From Chitinimonas viridis (GTDB lineage: Bacteria; Pseudomonadota; Gammaproteobacteria; Burkholderiales; Chitinimonadaceae), in contig NZ_JAUFPU010000003.1 of NCBI RefSeq assembly GCF_030409555.1, positions 1 to 64,000 of the forward strand: DNA of 64,000 nt. The letters run 5' to 3'. The notes beneath the pieces are model-generated. The model was not told where the DNA came from and made no database searches. It worked only from the letters and a program-made list of their open reading frames with translations. Positions 17,965 through 24,515 of the stretch are shown here, in pieces (the first letter of the stretch is position 1; the number at the start of each line of letters is the position of its first letter). Position numbers and translations under genes: made by a program.

Positions 17965-20900
17965 ATGAGCCCTGCCTTGCGGCAAGATCTGCTGACGCTG
18001 ACGTTGCCTTTGTTCCTACTGTACTTTGTGCTGGCCAGCCTGTGTGTCGGTCTGTTCAAGTTATCGGGTGGGATAGCCGGTCTCTGGCTGCCCAATGCGC
18101 TGGGCATAGTTGCCCTGCTGCACTTCCCAGGCAAATGGAGCCTGATACTGCCACCGGTAGCGCTGGCCAACCTGCTGGCCAACCTGGCTTTCGGCGCATC
18201 CCTGCAGTTGACCCTGTTCTTTGTCGCAGCCAATCTGGTGGAGATACTGATAGGTTACTGGGCACTGCGGGTACATAACATCAGTGCCGCGTTCGACAGC
18301 GATATGTCGTCTACCGTACGGGTACTGTGGGCCGGCGTATTCATGCCGCCGTTGTTGGCGTCGGTGATCGGTGCGGCGGCATTTGGTACCGGCGAATTGG
18401 CCACCTTCCAGCATAACTGGCTGCGCTGGTATGTTAGCGACACCATCGGCCTGCTGGTGATGCTGCCCTTGCTGCTCAATAGCAGCCGCGAAGCCTGGCG
18501 CAATCACCTGGCGGGGCGGCAGAGCGGCGATGTGGTGATGCTACTGGCGCTGACCATGGGCACGGCCTATTTTGCCCTGGTCCATCTGCCCTATCCCTTT
18601 GCCTACATCATGCTGCCCTTGCTGCTGGTGGCCTTGCGCCTCAGCGTGTTCGGCACAGCCCTGATAGGCGGTATCAACGCCCTGTTCATCCTCACCCTGA
18701 TCGCGCTGGATTGGCTCTCGCCGGGCAGCGCACGCGAGGCCAGCACACCCCTGCACCACCTGCCTATCGCCCTGACGCTGGTACCGGCCTACTTCCTGGC
18801 AGTGGTGATCGAACAACTGCGCGCCAGCCGGGCCCAGGCTGCCATCAGCGAGGCCCGTTTCCGTGGGGCCATGGAGTTCTCCGCCATTGGCATGGCGCTG
18901 GTCTCCCTGGAAGGCCATTGGCTCAAGGTCAACCCGACGCTGTGCGGCTGGCTGGGTTACACCGAGCAGGAACTGGCCACCATGCGCTTTCAGGATGTGA
19001 CCTACCCGGACGACCTGCAGGACGATCTGGATCTGGTGCATGACATCCTGAGCGGCCGCATCAACACCTACAAGATGGAGAAACGCTATATCTGCAGGAA
19101 TGGCCGGGTGCTGTGGGTGGAGCTGGCGGTGTCGGTGGTGCGCGATGAAGCGGGTACGCCACTGTATTTTGTCTCGCAGATCGAGAACATAGACCAGCGC
19201 AAGCGGGCCGAGGAGGCACTGCAACTGGACCGGTCCAGGCTGGAGCAACTGGCGCAGAGCAACGGCCTGGGGCAATGGTCGTGGGATGCCGGGCGCGGTT
19301 TGCTATGGGATGGCCGAATGCATGCCCTGCATGCGGTGACAGAGGCAAACTTCCGGCCTGCGCTGAATACCTGGGCCTATTTGATGCACCCGCTGGACGG
19401 GGAGGGCTTTGAGCATGCGGTGCGGTTTGCCGCCAACGGCGAGACGCAGCTGGATGTGGAAGTAAGGGTGGTGCTGCCCAGAGGCGATATGCGGCATCTG
19501 CGTGTTGCCGCAAGGTTGCTGCCTAGCCAGCCCGGCCAGCCGGCGCAGTTGCTGGGGTCCTGCTGTGATATGACTGATGCCCGCCGCGCCAAGGAGATGC
19601 TGTTCCAGGCCCAGGAGCGGCTGCAAACCACCATAGCTGCCATCAGTGATGCTGTGTTGCTGACCGATGCCCTGTGTACGGTCTCGTATATGAACCCGGC
19701 GGCCGAGGCCATGACGGGCTGGACTTTGGCCATGGCCAAAGGCGTACCCTATGAGCAGGTATTCCGGGCGCTGCACAGCGAAACCGGCGAGCCTGTCGGC
19801 AGCCCTATCAAGCTGAGCCTGCAGCAGATGCACGGCTTCTGCCGTGACGAGGGTGTGACGCTGATCAGCAAAACAGGCGAGCGCTACGAGATACGGCATA
19901 CCGCCGCTCCGGTGCGCGCCAGCAACGGCGAAGTGACCGGTGCTGTGCTGGTCTGGCACGATCAGACCAGCAGCCACAAGCTGCAGAAGGAACTCAGCTT
20001 TAGCGCCACCCATGACGCCCTGACCGGCGTGTATAACCGCGCCCGCTTCGAGCAGGAGCTGCAGCGTGCTGTCGTCAATGCCGGCGAGCGCAACTGCCAG
20101 CATGCCCTGTGCTTTATTGATATCGATCACTTCAAGGTGGTCAATGATTCGGCTGGCCATGCTGCAGGTGACATGCTGTTGCGCGAACTGGCCCTGCTGC
20201 TGATGGAGCAGGTGCGCAACTCCGACACCATAGCCCGCATAGGCGGCGATGAATTTGCCCTGCTGCTGCTGAACTGCGATCTGGGCAAGGCGCAGGAGAT
20301 GGGCAACAAGATCATTCAGGCCGTCACCAGCCTGCGCTTCCCGTGGGAGGGGCATGTCTATGTGGTGGGGGCCAGTATAGGGATCGCCCCCATCCTGCCC
20401 TCCACCCAGGGCACCGGCGAGATCATGGGCCAGGCTGACGTGGCCTGCTACGCTGCCCAGCAGGCCGGTGGCAACCGGGTGTCGCTGTATTACGCCGGCC
20501 AGGACGATGTCAAACGGCAACACCACGAGATATTGCTGGCCAGCGGCCTGCGGGAGGCACTGGAGAAGCACCGGTTTACCCTCTACGCCCAGGAGATCGT
20601 GCCCACGGCCAGCCATGCCGATTTTCATCGCCACTTCGAGCTGCTGTTGCGCATGTACGACCATGAAGGCGGCCTGATGTCGCCCGGCGTGTTCATCCCG
20701 GCGGCAGAGCGTTTTGGCCTGATGGGCAGCATAGACCGCTGGGTGATACAGGAAGTGCTGGGCAATCTGGGCCCGGCGCTGGCGGCGCACTCACATGTGT
20801 CGGTGGGTATCAACCTGTCGGCCAACTCTTTCAACGATGCGCAGTTCCTGCCCTATCTGCTGCAGCAGATCGCCCAGTCTGCCATGGCGCCCCGCCAGCT

Positions 20901-21324
20901 GCATTTCGAGGTGACCGAAACCGCGCTGATGAATCAGCTATCGGTGGCATCCCATATACTCAAGACGCTGCGGGAGCTGGGTTGCAAGGTTGCGCTGGAC
21001 GACTTCGGTGCCGGCTTGAGTTCCTTCAACTACCTCAAGCACTTTGCTGTCGACATCATCAAGATAGACGGCAGCTTTGTCCGCAATCTGGATCGCAATC
21101 CCACCGATGCCGCCATCGTCGCCACCATCAACCAACTGGCCCATCAGCTGGGTGCCGCAACGGTAGGGGAGTTTGTCGAGTCGCAGGAGATATTCGATTG
21201 CCTGGCCAAGCTGGGCGTGGATTACGCCCAAGGCTATGCGGTGGGCCGGCCCATCGCACTCGATACGGTGCTGGCCGAGCTGCAGGCAGGCAGCAAGGTG
21301 CGCCAGATTCGCGGGGTACGCTGA
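17965..21324 (+). CDS. MASE1-PAS-GGDEF-EAL cyclic-di-GMP signalling protein
   Basis: 1119 aa. Residues ~1-280 form a MASE1 sensor with about eight transmembrane helices. A PAS domain follows (~300-410, EFSAIGMALVSLEGHWLKVN), then a PAS/PAC region (~410-540), a second clear PAS (~550-670), GGDEF (~680-840) with an intact GGDEF at 760-764, and EAL (~870-1110). The EAL signature reads ELL (892-894), but the metal/catalytic residues in NLSANSFN, TETALMN, DDFGAG, KIDGSF and EFVES are kept, so both cyclase and phosphodiesterase activity are possible. No RxxD inhibitory site is obvious. GAGGAG 7 nt before ATG 17965 sets the start. Confidence 0.92.
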   Translation: MSPALRQDLLTLTLPLFLLYFVLASLCVGLFKLSGGIAGLWLPNALGIVALLHFPGKWSLILPPVALANLLANLAFGASLQLTLFFVAANLVEILIGYWALRVHNISAAFDSDMSSTVRVLWAGVFMPPLLASVIGAAAFGTGELATFQHNWLRWYVSDTIGLLVMLPLLLNSSREAWRNHLAGRQSGDVVMLLALTMGTAYFALVHLPYPFAYIMLPLLLVALRLSVFGTALIGGINALFILTLIALDWLSPGSAREASTPLHHLPIALTLVPAYFLAVVIEQLRASRAQAAISEARFRGAMEFSAIGMALVSLEGHWLKVNPTLCGWLGYTEQELATMRFQDVTYPDDLQDDLDLVHDILSGRINTYKMEKRYICRNGRVLWVELAVSVVRDEAGTPLYFVSQIENIDQRKRAEEALQLDRSRLEQLAQSNGLGQWSWDAGRGLLWDGRMHALHAVTEANFRPALNTWAYLMHPLDGEGFEHAVRFAANGETQLDVEVRVVLPRGDMRHLRVAARLLPSQPGQPAQLLGSCCDMTDARRAKEMLFQAQERLQTTIAAISDAVLLTDALCTVSYMNPAAEAMTGWTLAMAKGVPYEQVFRALHSETGEPVGSPIKLSLQQMHGFCRDEGVTLISKTGERYEIRHTAAPVRASNGEVTGAVLVWHDQTSSHKLQKELSFSATHDALTGVYNRARFEQELQRAVVNAGERNCQHALCFIDIDHFKVVNDSAGHAAGDMLLRELALLLMEQVRNSDTIARIGGDEFALLLLNCDLGKAQEMGNKIIQAVTSLRFPWEGHVYVVGASIGIAPILPSTQGTGEIMGQADVACYAAQQAGGNRVSLYYAGQDDVKRQHHEILLASGLREALEKHRFTLYAQEIVPTASHADFHRHFELLLRMYDHEGGLMSPGVFIPAAERFGLMGSIDRWVIQEVLGNLGPALAAHSHVSVGINLSANSFNDAQFLPYLLQQIAQSAMAPRQLHFEVTETALMNQLSVASHILKTLRELGCKVALDDFGAGLSSFNYLKHFAVDIIKIDGSFVRNLDRNPTDAAIVATINQLAHQLGAATVGEFVESQEIFDCLAKLGVDYAQGYAVGRPIALDTVLAELQAGSKVRQIRGVR

Positions 21325-21332
21325 CTACGGGG

Positions 21333-21572
21333 TCAGAGTCGCCCGTGCGCGGGTTTCTTGTCGGGCGGCGGTTGGCCATCCTCGAACAGAAACAGCAACT
21401 GGCTGCTACGTGCGGTTTTGGATCGCAACCCCGCCGCGCGCTGTGCTTGCACGCTGGTGGCCTGGGTGGCCTCTTGCATGGCCATCTCCAGCTGGGGTGC
21501 CACCGTCGGCAGATGGCTGCCAGGTAGGCCAAGCAGGGCGATCCATATCCAAGGTCGGGAGAGGTAGTGCAT
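21333..21572 (-). CDS. possible small exported protein, unknown
   Basis: 79 aa with a hydrophobic N terminus (MHYLSRPWIWIALLGLPGSH) that could be a signal or anchor, then an Ala/Gln-rich stretch and a charged tail ending DKKPAHGRL. AGGGG lies about 7 nt before the ATG. No family recognised. It converges with the GGDEF-EAL gene 8 bp away. Three other short frames overlap it, so it may be noise. Confidence 0.35.
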   Translation of the reverse strand: MHYLSRPWIWIALLGLPGSHLPTVAPQLEMAMQEATQATSVQAQRAAGLRSKTARSSQLLFLFEDGQPPPDKKPAHGRL

Positions 21573-21693
21573 GCTCGTCCCCTTGCGTGGTGAGCGCAGG
21601 TACTACGTGCGCAGCTTGATCATCGCCCTCCCAACCTTGACGCAATCTGGGCGGGTGATTAAAGGGCGTTAATCTGGGAGGTATGGTGGGTGG

Positions 21694-22704
21694 CTAGGCC
21701 TTGCCGCTACCAACCTTGCCGGCGCCTGGGTTGGGCTCCTGCCCGTAGAGCGCCAGCACGGCCTGTGCCTCCTGCTGTAGTGCCAGGCGTAGCGCTGCTG
21801 GCGCGAGTACTTCGACCTCGGCGCCCAGGCGCAGCAGTTGGCGTGCCGAGTACTCCGGCGTCTCGATAGGCATTTCTGCCTCTATCCATTGCTCGCGCGC
21901 ACTGGGCCTGCTGCTGGCCTCTACTTGCTCGGCCGCCATGGGGCTGACGGCGCGCAGGATGCGGCAGCCCTCTGCCGACAGCCTGACGGTGGCGATATCT
22001 CTCGTCAGCCATCGTTCGAAATCAGCTACCGAAGCAGGCCAATGCACGGCCAAATCGAAGCCGGCAGGGCGCTTGAAGCTACGGTCCGAAACCTCGATGG
22101 AGCGTATGCTGGCAACGCGGTAGCTGCGCGGTTGTTTGCCGCGATGGCTGGCGACCAGATACCAAAGCCCACCTTTCAGCACCAGCCCCAGGGGCTCCAG
22201 CTCATGCCGGGTTGGGCCTTGCCAGTTCTCGTAGTCAATAAGGATGCAGCGCTCGCGCCAGACGGCATTGGCCAGCTCCGGCAGGCAGGGTGCGGTTTCG
22301 GCACGGTGATACCAGGGCAGTGGGTCGATATGGAATCGGCGGGCGATGCGTAGTGCCCCCTCGCCGGCGTCTACTGGCAAGCTGGCCATGAGCTTCAACT
22401 GCGCGGCGGTGGCTTCGGCACCCAGGCCCAGATCCCGCGCTATGGTGGCAATGCCGGCCAGCGGCAAGCTCTCTGCTTCGCCAGGGGTCAGGCCCGTCAG
22501 ACGGGTGCGATACCCCTCGTGCAGGGTGATGCCGCCCTGGCGGCCCCGCTCGGCATAGACGGGAACACCGCTGGCGCTCAGCGCATCCACGTCGCGGTAG
22601 ATGGTCCGTACCGACACTTCAAACTCGCGCGCCAGCACCGTGGCCGACAGGCAGCCACGCCATTGCAACAGCATCAGGATGGAGAGCAGCCGGCTGGATC
22701 GCAT
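21694..22704 (-). CDS. YafY-family HTH-WYL transcriptional regulator
   Basis: 336 aa. N-terminal DeoR-like HTH (RLLSILMLLQWRGCLSATVLA, then VRTIYRDVDALSASGVPVYA) followed by the WYL domain; the WYL motif region reads LVLKGGLWYLVASHR. A C-terminal WCX-type extension completes the family architecture. WYL domains are thought to sense a ligand or single-stranded nucleic acid. The frame is open ~900 nt further upstream, but that part is antisense to the next gene. Divergent from a Tat-exported gene 199 bp away, which it may control (inference). Confidence 0.9.
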   Translation of the reverse strand: MRSSRLLSILMLLQWRGCLSATVLAREFEVSVRTIYRDVDALSASGVPVYAERGRQGGITLHEGYRTRLTGLTPGEAESLPLAGIATIARDLGLGAEATAAQLKLMASLPVDAGEGALRIARRFHIDPLPWYHRAETAPCLPELANAVWRERCILIDYENWQGPTRHELEPLGLVLKGGLWYLVASHRGKQPRSYRVASIRSIEVSDRSFKRPAGFDLAVHWPASVADFERWLTRDIATVRLSAEGCRILRAVSPMAAEQVEASSRPSAREQWIEAEMPIETPEYSARQLLRLGAEVEVLAPAALRLALQQEAQAVLALYGQEPNPGAGKVGSGKA

Positions 22705-22903
22705 GGTGAGGCGGGTATCAGGCGCGGCAAGAAAATACCTGCCACAGGTTGTCAGGTATTGAAGCGTAGCATTTCTTCCAGCCTCAGGTGCCCTGTGTGC
22801 AAGGGCGCGGTCGATGCCGGCATGTATTGCGGCGCGGAACGCTACTGCATGCAGGGCCTCACGGCCCATGCTTACCCTGTAATCCTGACAACTGGAGATT
22901 GAG

Positions 22904-23482
22904 ATGGACCAAACCCGCCGTACCTTGATGATGGCTGCCGGTGCCGCAGCCCTGCTGCCAGGCGCTACCTTGGCGAGCAACGCCCCTGTGCTGGATGCCG
23001 TACCGCCGCTGCCCAAGCTGCCGACACCGGGCAAGCCTGGCGATTTCAACTTTCTGGCAGGCGAGTGGAAGATACGCCACTGGCGCCTGCCGGCTGGGGC
23101 GAAGGAGTGGGACCATTTTGAGGGCGAGGCTACCTGCTGGACGATCTTGGGCGGCGTAGGCAGCGTCGAGGAGTTGCGTATCCCGGCTCGTAACTTCAGT
23201 GGCATGGGCCTGCGCCTGCTCGATGTTGAGCAGCAGCGGTGGTCCGACTTCTGGGTGAATGCCCGCAGCGGCGCGCTGACACCACCGGGATTGCAGGGTA
23301 GCTTCGAGCAAGGCGTAGGGCTGTTCTGGGCCGAGGAAGAAGTGGCAGGCCGCAAGACGATCTCGCTCGGTATCTGGGACAGCATCACCCCCCATGGTTG
23401 CCGCTGGCGCCAGGTGGTTTCGGAGGATGGCGGCCAAAGCTGGGCGCACAACTGGGTGATGGAGTGGCGGCGGGCCAAGTGA
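22904..23482 (+). CDS. exported DUF1579-like protein with Tat-type signal
   Basis: 192 aa. The N terminus TRRTLMMAAGAAALLPGATLA has a twin-arginine and a mild hydrophobic stretch, a likely Tat signal with cleavage near LAS. The mature part contains DFNFLAGEWKIRHWRLP, an 'LxGxW' barrel-like opening strand, and ends SWAHNWVMEW, typical of DUF1579-like proteins. Predicted periplasmic, perhaps folded with a cofactor before export. Ligand unknown. Divergent from the YafY-type regulator. Confidence 0.78.
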   Translation: MDQTRRTLMMAAGAAALLPGATLASNAPVLDAVPPLPKLPTPGKPGDFNFLAGEWKIRHWRLPAGAKEWDHFEGEATCWTILGGVGSVEELRIPARNFSGMGLRLLDVEQQRWSDFWVNARSGALTPPGLQGSFEQGVGLFWAEEEVAGRKTISLGIWDSITPHGCRWRQVVSEDGGQSWAHNWVMEWRRAK

Positions 23483-24204
23483 TGGCAAGGCGCTGACGCA
23501 TGGGCCCGGGTGCTGCCTGGGCCAGTGCCGCTGGGCGGTACACCCCATCCGCTTCTGGGCGCACTTGCTGGCGTTGCGCTGAGGCAAACGAGCAATCGCA
23601 AACTGTGAACCGCCTTGCTGAGAGCAAGCGGATGTCTGCAGGGTTGGGCGGGTAGCTGGGCCTGCCAAGCAAGCGCACCGAAACACGATCGCCGGCGGAA
23701 TTGGGTGGGGTGCTGCTGGTGTGGGTTGCCGAGCGCGGGTGGATTAGTTTCGCGGCATAAGATTCGACTGGCAATATATGGGCATGGATTTATTCCATCT
23801 TGTTTTATTCAGCAAGGGTAAATCGTGTTTGCTGCGATGCGAAATAAGTGCTGGCTTGCCCGTGTGAAATCTGAATTGGCGTGATGGGTGGTGTGCATAA
23901 TGCATTGTTTATTATGGATTTTTTGTTTGCCGGATTAGGTGTGTTTGCTGCGGCTGTGGAGTGCAACTTGCAAGGAGGGTATATCAGTTTATTTTCTTAT
24001 AATCACGACTAGATAATGCCGGTGGCAGAGTGCGGGATTGAATGATAAGGCAAAGGCTGGGCGGGGGATTTGGGCACAAGATTAAGATGTGGCGAGATTG
24101 ATTCAATAACCCGCTATGCATAAGAAATGATTCGATTCGCAAAGTTTGTTGGTGTAGCTTGAATTCGGCTGCTGAGCGATGGCACAAGCGTCTTATCGGC
24201 AGCA
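23483..24204. other. AT-richer intergenic region upstream of the lanthipeptide locus
   Basis: About 720 bp without a supported gene. From ~23760 to 24180 the DNA is clearly richer in A/T than the rest of the window (TTTATTATGGATTTTTTG near 23905; TTTATTTTCTTATAATC near 23988). It probably carries the promoter of the precursor gene. Short frames on both strands have no ribosome-binding site. Confidence 0.5.
23998..24003 (+). promoter_or_regulatory. candidate -10 element (TATAAT) for the lanthipeptide operon
   Basis: A consensus TATAAT in AT-rich DNA, ~290 bp upstream of the precursor start. No good TTGACA lies 16-18 bp upstream, so an activator may be needed, or the match is chance. Confidence 0.35.
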
Positions 24205-24254
24205 CGGGGAGCCCCTGCAAAGTACCGGCGGCGATGCTTTGCAGGGGCCCTCCG
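24205..24254 (+). promoter_or_regulatory. leader hairpin before the lanthipeptide precursor
   Basis: A perfect 12-bp inverted repeat, GCCCCTGCAAAG (24211-24222) / CTTTGCAGGGGC (24237-24248), loop of 14 nt. The stem extends outward past one mismatch to about 24205 and 24254. It ends ~37 nt before the precursor ATG. There is no T-tract, so it is more likely an mRNA-stability, operator or translation-control element than a terminator. Confidence 0.55.
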
Positions 24255-24290
24255 ACAAACTCAATCGACCAACCGTGAGAAGGAAGACTT

Positions 24291-24479
24291 ATGAACAGCA
24301 TCGACGCAGCAAGCCTTGTTGACCTGTGGCGTAATGAAGCCAGCGAAGAGAATCCCGCTGGTTCCTTGTTCGTTAGCGGTGAGTACGCCGAAGCCGACAT
24401 CACCATGGCCATCCGTCCCCTGACCTTTGGCGGCTGTGGCACGGCTTGCACTGGTTCGTCGCGTTATATGTGCTGTTAA
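24291..24479 (+). CDS. lanA: class II lanthipeptide precursor (LanA)
   Basis: 62 aa. An acidic, helical leader (residues 1 to ~40, e.g. SLVDLWRNEASEEN) is followed by a short core rich in Gly, Thr, Ser and Cys: PLTFGGCGTACTGSSRYMCC (43-62). Cysteines 49, 53, 61, 62 and T45, T51, T54, S56, S57 allow up to four thioether rings. The FGG at 46-48 resembles a double-glycine site but sits right before the first Cys, so the true cleavage point is unclear. GGAAG lies ~7 nt before the ATG. A LanM gene starts 36 bp downstream, which identifies it. Confidence 0.85.
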   Translation: MNSIDAASLVDLWRNEASEENPAGSLFVSGEYAEADITMAIRPLTFGGCGTACTGSSRYMCC

Positions 24480-24515
24480 GCAAACGCATCGAAACCAAGT
24501 AGAGAGGTTTATTGA

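Noticed and set aside
19303-20790. 495-aa minus-strand frame within the GGDEF-EAL gene
   Set aside because: Antisense to a well-defined multi-domain protein; His/Gln/Gly-rich composition typical of shadow frames.
22705-23601. N-terminal extension of the YafY-type regulator to 635 aa
   Set aside because: The extra ~300 residues are antisense to the Tat-exported gene; the HTH starts at the ATG at 22704.
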